64,000 nt of DNA. It comes from Arthrobacter pigmenti (GTDB lineage: Bacteria > Actinomycetota > Actinomycetes > Actinomycetales > Micrococcaceae). Positions 33,956 through 41,791 of this stretch are shown piece by piece; position 1 is the stretch's first letter, and each line of letters opens with the position of its first letter. Made by a program: the position numbers and the translations under genes. Under the pieces are notes generated by a model. That model was not told the origin of the DNA, did not search any database, and was given only the letters and a program-made list of their open reading frames with translations. The stretch is from the NCBI RefSeq assembly GCF_011927905.1, contig NZ_JAATJL010000001.1, positions 3,100,001-3,164,000 of the forward strand. The letters run 5' to 3'.

Positions 33956-34318
33956 ATGAACGACGACGAGCTCCTCGACCGGGCCTTCCTGGCACTGGCC
34001 GACCCTGCCCGTCGACGCATCATCGCCCACCTCAGCCGGGGTCCTGCAACCGTCAACGAGCTGGCCGAACCATTCAGCATCACCAAACAGGCGATCTCCA
34101 GGCACATTGGGGTTTTGGAACAGGCGGGTCTGGTCACGCGTTCGCGCGATGCTCAGCGCCGTCCCGTACACCTGAACCCTGCGCGACTGGAGGCGCTGAC
34201 CGCGTGGATTGACCAGTACAGGCTTGTCCGTGAGAGCCAGTTCCGCGCACTCGACAACCTACTCGCAACCAAAACAAGCACAGCCCGCGAGGGCCTCTCA
34301 CGCAAGGATCAATCATGA
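33956..34318 (+). CDS. ArsR-family transcriptional regulator
   Basis: 120 residues. Winged helix: LDRAFLALADPARRRIIAHL, then NELAEPFSITKQAISRHIGV and VTRSRDAQRRPVHLNP. No CxC metal motif, so not an obvious metal sensor. This subgroup typically pairs with SRPBCC (Aha1-like) proteins, as here, where the next gene starts on the ATGA overlap. ATG 33956 is preferred over TTG 33950, with AAGGA upstream. Probably self-repressing. Confidence 0.92.
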   Translation: MNDDELLDRAFLALADPARRRIIAHLSRGPATVNELAEPFSITKQAISRHIGVLEQAGLVTRSRDAQRRPVHLNPARLEALTAWIDQYRLVRESQFRALDNLLATKTSTAREGLSRKDQS

Positions 34319-34794
34319 GCAACGCACTGAAACTCACCGTGCCGGAAGGCGCTCCCTTCATCGACTACGAGCGGGAGTTTGATTACCCGATCGAGGCCGT
34401 CTTCGAGGCACACAAGGACCCCGCGATGATTTCACAGTGGCTCGGGCCGCGCGGGCTCCAGATGGAAATCGACCACTACGACTTCCGCACCGGCGGCAGC
34501 TACCGCTACATCCATACCGGGCCGGACGGCGCCGCGTACGGCTTCAGCGGTGTGTTCCACACCGTTCGGGAAAACGAGTTCGCAATCCAGACCTTCGAGT
34601 TCGACGGCTATCCCGACGTCGTCAGCATCGAATTCATGACGTTCGAGGATTTGGGCGGCGGGCGATCGAAGGTCATCGGGCACTCGGTCTATCCCAGCCA
34701 GGAAGCACGCGACGGTATGGCGCAATCCGGAATGGAAGGCGGAATGAGTGAAGGCTACGAGCGGCTCGACGAACTTCTTGCGAGCCGCACCTGA
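34315..34794 (+). CDS. SRPBCC family protein (Aha1/AHSA1 domain)
   Basis: 159 residues. Begins with IDYEREFDYPIEAVFEAHKD, contains MISQWLGPRGLQMEIDHYDF, DFRTGGSYRYIHTGPDG and ends EGGMSEGYERLDELLASRT: the standard START-like fold of AHSA1-type proteins. Likely binds a small hydrophobic ligand; function unknown. ATGA-coupled to the ArsR regulator. Confidence 0.93.
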   Translation: MSNALKLTVPEGAPFIDYEREFDYPIEAVFEAHKDPAMISQWLGPRGLQMEIDHYDFRTGGSYRYIHTGPDGAAYGFSGVFHTVRENEFAIQTFEFDGYPDVVSIEFMTFEDLGGGRSKVIGHSVYPSQEARDGMAQSGMEGGMSEGYERLDELLASRT

Positions 34795-34952
34795 CCCATC
34801 CGGTGTCAACACGTGCGTGCTTCTCCTCGGAAGACTGCAGCGAACCCGGCAGTTACACCGGGGCATGGCACAACGCGGGATACGCTATGACAGCAGGAAT
34901 GGCGCTTGAGGCGATCGGTGTCCTGGCCGAGCGTCGGTCCCGGGCAAGCGCA

Positions 34953-34967
34953 TAGGCTCGAAGCATG
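34953..34967 (+). promoter_or_regulatory. Leaderless promoter of the flavin reductase
   Basis: TAGGCT (34953-34958), six bases, then ATG 34965. The bases TAGGCTCGAAGCATG closely resemble the MFS/peptidase promoter junctions. Confidence 0.55.
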
Positions 34968-35579
34968 CGCAAGAACTTTTCCCGGCATAATTTCTCCGAC
35001 ACCCAGTTCTATCGGCTACTGACTGCAACAGTGGTTCCACGCCCCATTGCATGGGTCGCTTCACGCTCCGCTGAGGGCGTCGACAACCTTGCTCCCCATT
35101 CCTTCTACACAGTTGCTTCGGTGAAACCGCCGGTCCTACAGTTCACGTCGGTCGGTTGCAAGGACACCCTAAACAACATCCGTGAAACCGGTGAGTTCAC
35201 GGTCAATCTCGCAACTGAGCGATTGTTCGAGAAGGTGAACGCCACCGGCACCGCTTTTGGCCGGAGAGTAAGCGAGTTCGACGCCGTGAACCTCACCCGT
35301 GAGCCCAGTCTCACGATTGCGGTCCCGCGCGTGAAGGAATCGCCGGTCTCTGTTGAATGTCTGCTGAACCGGATAATCCCAGTTGGTGATTGCTTTATTG
35401 TCCTAGGCGAGGTGTTGCACGCCGCGGTCGACGAGGATGCCCTTGAGGACAATCATCCCTTAATCGAAAAGCTCCAGCCGCTTTCGCGTCTCGGTCGGGA
35501 CGAGTGGGGCACGGCCGGCCAGATCCGCCGGATCTCCCGAATCCGGGCAGAGGAATGGCCGGGGCACTTCCGCGACTGA
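34965..35579 (+). CDS. Flavin reductase-like (FMN-binding split barrel) protein
   Basis: 204 residues. FYRLLTATVVPRPIAWVASR and NLAPHSFYTVASVKPPVLQF form the FMN-binding core of the flavin-reductase/DIM6-NTAB family; TGEFTVNLA and VLGEVLHAAVD follow. It probably reduces FMN with NAD(P)H or binds it as an oxidoreductase. No Shine-Dalgarno; the ATG is six bases after TAGGCT. The 170 bases upstream hold no supported gene. Confidence 0.9.
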   Translation: MRKNFSRHNFSDTQFYRLLTATVVPRPIAWVASRSAEGVDNLAPHSFYTVASVKPPVLQFTSVGCKDTLNNIRETGEFTVNLATERLFEKVNATGTAFGRRVSEFDAVNLTREPSLTIAVPRVKESPVSVECLLNRIIPVGDCFIVLGEVLHAAVDEDALEDNHPLIEKLQPLSRLGRDEWGTAGQIRRISRIRAEEWPGHFRD

Positions 35580-35630
35580 ACAATTATCGCGGAGGTTCCC
35601 CGGCCTTCTTCCCGAGCGGGTGGAATCGGA

Positions 35631-36974
35631 TCAGCCGATGCCGAGCTGGACGAAAATGAACCACACCAGCAACGGCACGACCGCGATCATCGCGATTGCC
35701 CAGAGCAGCAGCGCACGGAAGAACATCCGCTCGTCCTTCGGCTGAGCGCTGGCCATCAGCAGCGCACCACTCGTGGACATCGGGCTGACGTCCACCACGG
35801 AGGAACTGATGGCGACGGCGGTGATAACGCCGATCGGCGTCAGCATGGGGTCCATGGCAATCGGCGTGATCACCGGGCTGATGACGCCAAGCGTTCCGGT
35901 GGTCGACGCGAAGGCCGAAACCATGCCGACAACGTAGCTGGTTACCAGCGCGGCAATGGAACCGTTGCCCAGGCTTTCGATGCCTGCCTGGAGCTCATCG
36001 AGGGCACCCATCGCTTCCAGCATTCCTACATAGGTGACGATCCCGGTGACCAGGATGATCGCGCTCCACGGCATGTTCTCCAAGGCCGGCTTCTGCACGC
36101 CCGGGTTCACGGCGATAAGAACAAGCGAAATGATCAACGATGCGACGCCGACGTCAATGCCGAACATGGTTGTCAGCACCAGGAGCGAAACCAGGGCAAC
36201 CAGGGTGAGGATTCGCATCGGCGTAACCGGCACCTTGGTGATCGTGCGGGTCTCCAGGCGGGTGGCCGTGAGCGTGCCAGCGCCGGCAGGTGATCCGCCG
36301 CCGGCGGGCGCGCCGCCGTCGTCGTTCACGGATGCGGCGCTGCTGTTGCTCTCGCCGCGCTTGGCGGCGCGGCGCTTCATGATGGCCTGAATGAGCACAT
36401 AGGCGATGACGGCGAGCAAGGCGTTGAAAAGGAAACAGTAGAGGAAGAGCTTCCCGGAATCGCCCGAGGCTCCAGCGCTGTCCAGCATCTGGTTCCCCAG
36501 TACACCGAACGGGTTCACCGGAGAAAAAGCTCCGGCGTTGGCGCCCTGAACAATGACGAGGCCCATGGCGAGGGGGCTGATGCCAAAGCGCATGCCCAGC
36601 GCGAGCGCGACAGGCGCCACAATCGCGATGGCTGCCGGAGTGAAGGCCCCGGCGGCCGCCAATGCGGCGGTGAGCAGGAACATCAGGATCGGCACGAGAA
36701 TCTTGCGGTCTCCGGCAAGCCGCTCGCACCAGTAGGCCATGAGGTCGATGGTGCCGGTCACGCGAACGATCGCGAAGAGCAGCGTTGCACCGACGAGGAT
36801 GAAGAAGAGCCCGGCGGGAAAGGCGCCGATCACTTCCTTGATGTCGAGCCCGGCGACCAGCGGGCCGACGATGAATGCGGCGACGAGCGCAATCAGACCG
36901 GCGTTGACGCGGGTGAACGATCCCCACGCAAAGGCGGCGATAAGAACGAGGAAGGCGATGAGGGCAAGTGACAT
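35631..36974 (-). CDS. MatC/SLC13-type dicarboxylate transporter
   Basis: 447 residues with about eleven hydrophobic helices and a central basic/Ser-rich loop (KRRAAKRGESNSSAASVNDD). The N-terminal region (FTRVNAGLIALVAAFIVGPL, then AGAFTPAAIAIVAPVALALG) fits the dicarboxylate carrier MatC N-domain and related SLC13 permeases. It lies nine bases after the maleate-isomerase-like gene on the same strand, so uptake of maleate, malonate or a similar diacid is inferred. Not a TRAP or DctA type. Confidence 0.82.
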   Translation of the reverse strand: MSLALIAFLVLIAAFAWGSFTRVNAGLIALVAAFIVGPLVAGLDIKEVIGAFPAGLFFILVGATLLFAIVRVTGTIDLMAYWCERLAGDRKILVPILMFLLTAALAAAGAFTPAAIAIVAPVALALGMRFGISPLAMGLVIVQGANAGAFSPVNPFGVLGNQMLDSAGASGDSGKLFLYCFLFNALLAVIAYVLIQAIMKRRAAKRGESNSSAASVNDDGGAPAGGGSPAGAGTLTATRLETRTITKVPVTPMRILTLVALVSLLVLTTMFGIDVGVASLIISLVLIAVNPGVQKPALENMPWSAIILVTGIVTYVGMLEAMGALDELQAGIESLGNGSIAALVTSYVVGMVSAFASTTGTLGVISPVITPIAMDPMLTPIGVITAVAISSSVVDVSPMSTSGALLMASAQPKDERMFFRALLLWAIAMIAVVPLLVWFIFVQLGIG

Positions 36975-36983
36975 GATGCTGTC

Positions 36984-37796
36984 CTACTTCTTCGCCGGAA
37001 CAAGGTCACCGGCGAGCAGACGTCCGGCACCCGAAATTGCCGGTGTGTGGCCTAGAGCTTTGAGGATCTCATACGTCGTGGCGACGGCGGCCGTGATGAC
37101 CGGAACCCCAAGCTGATCTTCGACAGTCTGAACCGCGGCGAGCGACGGCATCTGCACACACGCAGACAGAATGACGGCGTCGACGCCTTCCCGATTGAGT
37201 TTCTGGGCGATCCCGGGGAGCTGCTGCGGGTCCAGCCGGCCCACCGCAAGGTTGTTGTCAACAGACAGGGAAACCGAATCGACCACCTCGATGCCGGCGC
37301 CTTCGATGTATTCGCACACCGTCTGAGTGAGCGCGGGAACGTATGGAGTAATCATCGCGATCCGGCGCGCGCCGATTTCCTGGAGGGTCCGCACCAGTGC
37401 GCCAGCACTGCTGGTCACCTCGGCCGGGTGGCCGTTATCAGAGGCAGCCCTGGAGATTGTTTCCTCCGATCCGACGTGGGCGTTCGTGCCCTGCGCCATC
37501 ACGGCGACGAGGCATGCGTACGCGATGACGTCGACGTCGGCGTCCGAAACGGAAGCGGCGCAATCAGCGGCCTTGCCCACCATGGCGGCAAGCTCTTCCC
37601 GGTTCACTTTCTTCATGCCGGCGCGTGCCGAGTGGAAGGTGTAACGGTGCCCGGTGGCCTCCGACTGGCGGCGGAACAGTTCCGGCAGTTCGGTTTCCAT
37701 GGTGGTGTTCGAGCTCGGGACGATAAGCCCGACCCGGGAGGTGTTGGCCGGCGCCTGGACCGGTTCTGTTTCGCAGCATGCGGCAGCGGTGTTCAT
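36984..37796 (-). CDS. Maleate isomerase-like Asp/Glu racemase superfamily enzyme
   Basis: 270 residues. RVGLIVPSSNTTMETELPEL at the N terminus and two active-site cysteines, in IAYACLVAVMAQG and ILSACVQMPS, match maleate cis-trans isomerase and its relatives (arylmalonate decarboxylase-like). The enzyme would convert maleate to fumarate for the TCA cycle. It is first in an operon with the MatC-type transporter and divergent from an IclR regulator that probably controls it. A different diacid substrate remains possible. Confidence 0.85.
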   Translation of the reverse strand: MNTAAACCETEPVQAPANTSRVGLIVPSSNTTMETELPELFRRQSEATGHRYTFHSARAGMKKVNREELAAMVGKAADCAASVSDADVDVIAYACLVAVMAQGTNAHVGSEETISRAASDNGHPAEVTSSAGALVRTLQEIGARRIAMITPYVPALTQTVCEYIEGAGIEVVDSVSLSVDNNLAVGRLDPQQLPGIAQKLNREGVDAVILSACVQMPSLAAVQTVEDQLGVPVITAAVATTYEILKALGHTPAISGAGRLLAGDLVPAKK

Positions 37797-37838
37797 ATGC
37801 GTCCTTCACGACGTTGTGTTTTGTAAGCCCAGACTGCA

Positions 37839-37873
37839 AACCCGTCTGGTGGGTTGTTATCCCATAATGTGGG
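37839..37873. promoter_or_regulatory. Inverted repeats between isomerase and IclR genes
   Basis: AACCCgtctggtGGGTT (37839-37855) and CCCAtaatgTGGG (37861-37873) lie back to back in the divergent control region. They are candidate IclR operator sites. Confidence 0.45.
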
Positions 37874-37951
37874 TTCCATCACGATATGTCAAAGTCTTCC
37901 TCGCTCCGCTACTACGATGGACGCGTCAATCTCCGCTCGAAAGGCCTATCC

Positions 37952-38728
37952 GTGGCAACAGAAAGTTCCCGTGGCGCGGCACCAATCCTGGTGTTGCAGA
38001 AGATCAGTCAGATCCTCGACTGCTTCACACCCGAGTCGCCTGAGCCGACCCTTCAGCAACTCGCCCGGCAGACGGGGCTGCCCTCAAGTACCTGCCAGCG
38101 ATTGGTGCAGAGCATGGTTCACGAGGGATACCTGGACCGCGACGGCGACCGGTACCGAATCGGCATCCGACTGGTTCGATGGGCTTCGACGGGAACCACT
38201 GGAATGGACATCGTCCAACTCACCAAACCGATCCTGCAGAACCTGCGTGATGAGACAGGCGAAACGGCGTGCCTGTACGTGCGCGACGGCTCCTTCCGGA
38301 CGATCGTTTCGGTGGCGGAGACCAGGCATGTTGTCATGCGTCCGTTCACGGTCGGTATGGTGATGCCGATCCATGCCGGCGCACCCGGCAAAATTTTCCT
38401 CGCCTACGATCCTGAAGCCCGCCCGACCCTTGAAGGCAGTCCACTCTCGAAGTTCACCCCTGACACCCCGGACAGTCTGGCTACGCTCGATCATCAGGTA
38501 AAACAAACGAGAGAGCAGGGATATTTCGCGGCGTTCGGCGAACGGCACAGCGACGTCGGCTCAATTGCCGCGCCCGTGTTCAACGTCTCCGGGATTCTTG
38601 TGGCGGTACTTGGACTCGGGTTCCCGACGCAGCGGGTAACTTTTGGGGATGTCGACCGGCTTGGCCCGCTCGTGGCGTCGGCAGCACGTGCCGCGAGTCA
38701 TGCACTTGGCTTTGTCGGGTCTGCCTAG
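37952..38728 (+). CDS. IclR-family transcriptional regulator
   Basis: 258 residues from GTG 37952 (AAAGG seven bases upstream); an ATG at 37886 would add 22 residues but has no Shine-Dalgarno. N-terminal winged helix LVLQKISQILDCFTPE ... QLARQTGLPSSTCQRLVQSM, then the IclR effector domain with ETACLYVRDGSFRTIVSVAE, FTVGMVMPIHAGAPGKIFLA and DVGSIAAPVFNVSGILVAVL. Divergent from the diacid isomerase/transporter operon, its likely target. Confidence 0.9.
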   Translation: MATESSRGAAPILVLQKISQILDCFTPESPEPTLQQLARQTGLPSSTCQRLVQSMVHEGYLDRDGDRYRIGIRLVRWASTGTTGMDIVQLTKPILQNLRDETGETACLYVRDGSFRTIVSVAETRHVVMRPFTVGMVMPIHAGAPGKIFLAYDPEARPTLEGSPLSKFTPDTPDSLATLDHQVKQTREQGYFAAFGERHSDVGSIAAPVFNVSGILVAVLGLGFPTQRVTFGDVDRLGPLVASAARAASHALGFVGSA

Positions 38729-38813
38729 CAGCAATGCGGCGTCGAGCAGACCGTCAATTCTACGCGAAAACCGCATTCTCCTCGCCGACGGAGCACAGGA
38801 GCTCCACCCCTTG

Positions 38814-39155
38814 TCAGCTCGCCGGGTCGTACCCGAACTCGCGCACCTCCTGCGCACACCGGCAAGCCGTCGCGAACCTGGCAGCCCACTCCAGTGCCTC
38901 CTCGCGAGAGGGCACTTCCAGCACCGCGTAACCGCCTTCGAGCTGCTTCGTCTGCGCATAGGTGCCCTCAGTCACTGTTCCATCGCCGTCGACCATGACC
39001 GGCGGAACGCTCTCATCGATTCCACCGCCGAACACCCACACACCGGCATCCTTGGCCTCCTGCACAACCGCGTGCGAAGCATCCGAAACTGCCCGCATTT
39101 CCTCGTCGGGAACAACCATTGCGGCACTCGGAAACGAGATCAGGTACTTGGTCAT
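38814..39155 (-). CDS. YCII-related (DGPF) domain protein
   Basis: 113 residues. MTKYLISFPSAAMVVPDEEM at the N terminus, AGVWVFGGGIDESVPPVMVD, and LEGGYAVLEVPSREEALEWA are typical of YciI-like ferredoxin-fold proteins. Often paired with ECF sigma factors, but none is adjacent here. Function unknown. Upstream lies a 336-base region with a hairpin and a tandem repeat array. Confidence 0.9.
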   Translation of the reverse strand: MTKYLISFPSAAMVVPDEEMRAVSDASHAVVQEAKDAGVWVFGGGIDESVPPVMVDGDGTVTEGTYAQTKQLEGGYAVLEVPSREEALEWAARFATACRCAQEVREFGYDPAS

Positions 39156-39223
39156 CGTATCGACTCCTTCATTGCGCTACACCGATGATTCACATCCTCG
39201 CCGATCCTCCCACCGAAACACAG

Positions 39224-39257
39224 GTTTCACTGGGATGTTCAGACATTCCAGTGAAAC
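39224..39257. repeat. Hairpin beside the tandem array
   Basis: GTTTCACTGGGATGT (39224-39238) pairs with ACATTCCAGTGAAAC (39243-39257), one G-T pair, loop TCAG. It directly abuts the 34-bp repeat array. Confidence 0.65.
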
Positions 39258-39427
39258 GGCCCGTTCATTGGGACGACTGGCGCGCTGAACAGGCCCGTTC
39301 ACCGGGACGACCGGCGCGCTGAACAGGCCCGTTCACCGGGACGACTGGCGCGCTGAACAGGCCCGTTCATTGGGACGACTGGCGCGCTGAACAGGCCCGT
39401 TCACCGGGACGGCCGGCTTGCTGACCC
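39258..39427. repeat. Five-copy 34-bp tandem repeat
   Basis: Units start at 39258, 39292, 39326, 39360 and 39394, each GGCCCGTTCA followed by TTGGGACGACTGGCGCGCTG and AACA with small changes (TTGGG/CCGGG). The last unit diverges in its final ten bases. Adjacent units create TGAAC-N6-GTTCA palindromes. It fills the region between divergent YciI and hydrolase genes; the 39156-39491 stretch holds no other supported gene. Confidence 0.92.
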
Positions 39428-39478
39428 GTCCCGGCGACGGCCCGGTTCACGTCCAGGCAACCAGCACAAAGCAAACGG

Positions 39479-39494
39479 TAGTCTCTCGGGCATG
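39479..39494 (+). promoter_or_regulatory. Leaderless promoter of the alpha/beta hydrolase
   Basis: TAGTCT (39479-39484), seven bases, ATG 39492. No Shine-Dalgarno. Confidence 0.5.
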
Positions 39495-40622
39495 ACTTCG
39501 CTCCCAAGCCCGATCGCCGGATACGAAGACTGGCCCGACGCAATCCGCCGCATGGGTCGGTTGGAAGCACACAGCAAGGCGAGCGCCCAACTCATCGATG
39601 CGCTCGGTGTACCGGGCCCGGCCCCCGAAACTCGAGTTCAGAGCGGACCCGAAACCGTGGTGGACGAGGTCCGGATACGGCAGCTCAGCTGGCAACTCCC
39701 GTACGGACCGCCCACGCAGGCCTACCTCCTGACCCCGGAGGGAAGGCCCGGAAACCCCGGAAAACCCGGAAAACTCCCCGGAGTGCTGTGGCTGCACTGC
39801 CACGGCGGCAACAAGTGGCTCGGCGCCGAGCGGCTGATCGACGCCGGCCTTGGCAACAGTCCCGAAGTGAGAGCACTGCAGCAGGACCTGTATTCGGGGC
39901 AGGCCATCGCAAACGAGTTGGCGAAGGCGGGCTTCGCCGTCCTCGTCCACGACTCCTTCACCTGGGGAAGCAGACGCTTCAACCTGGACGAACCGTCGGG
40001 GCGCGTAGCCGAGGGCATGGCCGCGCGCCGCGCACTGTGGCGTGCAGAGGGCATCCACCCGACCGAAGCCATGGAGTACAACGCTGCCGCAGCGCTGCAC
40101 GAGAACGTCGTAGCCAAGACCGCCGGCCTGCTCGGGACCAGTTACGCAGGCGTTGTCGCCTTCGAGGATCTCGTGGCACTCAAACTGCTAACCACATTCC
40201 CTGAGGTGGATAGCGCAAGGATCGCCGTCGGCGGCTTCTCCGGCGGAGGCGGCAGGGCACTGGTACTAAGCGCCCTTGCACCCGAGGTACGCGCCGCCGT
40301 CGTCTCCTGCATGATGACCACTTTCGAGGGCCTCTTTCCCGCCCATATGGATTCCCACTCCTGGCTGCTTGCAACACCCGGCCTCGGCAGGACATTCAAC
40401 TGGCCGGATCTCGCCGGCATCAATCCCGGTTGCCACTACCTCATGCAGTACGCGCGCCAGGATCACCTTTTCACCCACACAGGCATGCACGACGCCGACA
40501 CCAAGCTCAGGCGCGATGCACCGGGCCGGTACACAGGAACCTGGCACGACGGCGGCCACGCAGTCTCCGCTGAGATGCTGAGGGAATCGGTGGATTTTCT
40601 CAGCACTTCCCTCATGCGATAA
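39492..40622 (+). CDS. Alpha/beta hydrolase (dienelactone-hydrolase/acetyl-xylan-esterase-like)
   Basis: 376 residues. Oxyanion strand GVLWLHCHGGNKWLG, nucleophile elbow AVGGFSGGGGR (Ser in GFSGG), acid in YARQDHLF and His in HDGGHAVS give a full triad. The N-terminal 60 residues resemble the lead of large DLH-like acyl hydrolases. A GNPGKPGK low-complexity loop lies near 85-95. No signal peptide. It precedes the LacI-regulated sugar operon, with its own leaderless promoter, so an ester-cleaving role in sugar use is possible but unproven. Confidence 0.85.
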   Translation: MTSLPSPIAGYEDWPDAIRRMGRLEAHSKASAQLIDALGVPGPAPETRVQSGPETVVDEVRIRQLSWQLPYGPPTQAYLLTPEGRPGNPGKPGKLPGVLWLHCHGGNKWLGAERLIDAGLGNSPEVRALQQDLYSGQAIANELAKAGFAVLVHDSFTWGSRRFNLDEPSGRVAEGMAARRALWRAEGIHPTEAMEYNAAAALHENVVAKTAGLLGTSYAGVVAFEDLVALKLLTTFPEVDSARIAVGGFSGGGGRALVLSALAPEVRAAVVSCMMTTFEGLFPAHMDSHSWLLATPGLGRTFNWPDLAGINPGCHYLMQYARQDHLFTHTGMHDADTKLRRDAPGRYTGTWHDGGHAVSAEMLRESVDFLSTSLMR

Positions 40623-40663
40623 GGCACGAAACGTGCGGCTATGTGACACCACGAAAGCACTTG

Positions 40664-40679
40664 AGAAAACGTTTCCTTG
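40664..40679. promoter_or_regulatory. LacI-type operator O1
   Basis: GAGAAAACGTTTCCTT, an imperfect copy of the GAGAAAnCGTTTTCTC palindrome, overlaps the -35 box of the ABC operon promoter. Confidence 0.6.
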
Positions 40680-40706
40680 ACGTGCGCCGCGTCACACACT
40701 AGGGTC
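40678..40706 (+). promoter_or_regulatory. Promoter of the sugar ABC operon
   Basis: TTGACG (40678-40683), 17-base spacer, TAGGGT (40701-40706). Flanked by LacI-type operators on both sides. Confidence 0.6.
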
Positions 40707-40717
40707 GAGTGAAATCC

Positions 40718-40739
40718 TCGAGAAAGCGTTTTCTCGAGA
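40718..40739. promoter_or_regulatory. LacI-type operator O2
   Basis: A 22-bp palindrome with core CGAGAAAGCGTTTTCTCG, imperfect only at the centre. It sits just after the predicted transcription start, ideal for repression by the LacI-family gene at 53135. Confidence 0.75.
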
Positions 40740-40776
40740 TCACCGGAAGAACCCAACAACCGACAGAAGGTTCACC

Positions 40777-40863
40777 ATGAAGCTTCCGAACGACGCACGA
40801 ACGGCGGCGTCGCAACGCGCCCGCCAACGTGCGGGAAGGACCGGCAATGTCAGCTTTGACTGA
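40777..40863 (+). CDS. Possible 28-residue leader ORF overlapping the permease start
   Basis: ATG 40777 follows AGAAGG and opens a frame (MKLPNDARTAASQRARQRAG...) that ends at 40863, 17 bases inside the permease gene in a different frame. Arg-rich and without any known domain. It may couple translation to the permease, or be a remnant of a lost upstream gene. Confidence 0.4.
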   Translation: MKLPNDARTAASQRARQRAGRTGNVSFD

Positions 40864-41791
40864 GATGTCGCGGCTGAAAAAGGAGCCGCGCGCAAAGAAG
40901 CGGAAGTTGACCGCCGCCGAGAAGAAGGAGGAGCGGGTCTCCTACCTGTTCCTCGCACCCTGGCTGGTTGGCCTGGCGGTCATCACCATCGGCCCGATGG
41001 CGGCGTCCCTCTACCTCTCCTTCACCGACTACAACCTGCTTCAGCCACCGGAATGGACCGGGCTGGAGAACTACCTCCGGATGTTCGAGGACACCCGGCT
41101 GCAGAACTCCCTCGGGGTGACGTTCCTCTACGTCTTCGTCTCCGTTCCCCTCCAGCTCATCGCGGCACTGGCGCTCGCGCTGATCCTGGACCGCGGAATG
41201 CGGGGCCTCAGCTTCTACCGTTCGATCTACTACCTGCCGTCCCTGCTCGGTGGCTCCGTTGCCATCGCGGTGCTGTGGCGCCAGATCTTCGGCACGGACG
41301 GGCTGATCAACCAGCTCCTGGCACTCGTCGGAATCGAAGGCATGGGATGGATTGCCGATCCCTCCACCGCCCTGGGCACCCTGATGGTGCTCAACGTGTG
41401 GACCTTCGGCGCTCCGATGGTGATCTTCCTGGCGGGCCTTCGCCAGATTCCGACCATGTACTACGAGGCCGCGGCCATGGACGGCGCCTCAAAAGTGCGG
41501 CAGTTCACCACCATCACCGCCCCGCTACTCACCCCGATCATCTTCTTCAACCTCGTCCTGCAGATCATCGGAGCCTTCCAGTCCTTCACCCAGGCCTTCG
41601 TGGTCTCAGGAGGCACCGGCGGCCCCGCCGATTCGACCATGTTCTTCACGCTGTACCTCTACCAACAGGGCTTCGGCAACTTCAACATGGGCTACGCCTC
41701 AGCAATGGCCTGGCTGCTGCTGCTCATCATCGCGGCCTTCACCTTCATCAACTTCATCGCCTCGAAATGGTGGGTGTTCTATGACGACTAA
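40847..41791 (+). CDS. Carbohydrate ABC transporter permease (MalF/UgpA-like)
   Basis: 314 residues from ATG 40847 (GGAAGGACC upstream). Basic N terminus, then six helices: YLFLAPWLVGLAVITIGPMA, FLYVFVSVPLQLIAALALAL, SLLGGSVAIAVLWRQIFG and others. The EAA loop reads YYEAAAMDGASKVRQFTTIT. It forms the membrane channel with the next permease. No ATP-binding subunit is encoded in the locus; a shared MsmK/MalK-type ATPase elsewhere is expected. Confidence 0.94.
   Translation: MSALTEMSRLKKEPRAKKRKLTAAEKKEERVSYLFLAPWLVGLAVITIGPMAASLYLSFTDYNLLQPPEWTGLENYLRMFEDTRLQNSLGVTFLYVFVSVPLQLIAALALALILDRGMRGLSFYRSIYYLPSLLGGSVAIAVLWRQIFGTDGLINQLLALVGIEGMGWIADPSTALGTLMVLNVWTFGAPMVIFLAGLRQIPTMYYEAAAMDGASKVRQFTTITAPLLTPIIFFNLVLQIIGAFQSFTQAFVVSGGTGGPADSTMFFTLYLYQQGFGNFNMGYASAMAWLLLLIIAAFTFINFIASKWWVFYDD

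Noticed and set aside
34795-34964. Short open frames before the flavin reductase
   Set aside because: Only frames of about 14-22 codons with no ribosome-binding site or conservation evidence.
39258-39427. Possible CRISPR array
   Set aside because: Units are contiguous 34-mers with no unique spacers and there are no cas genes.
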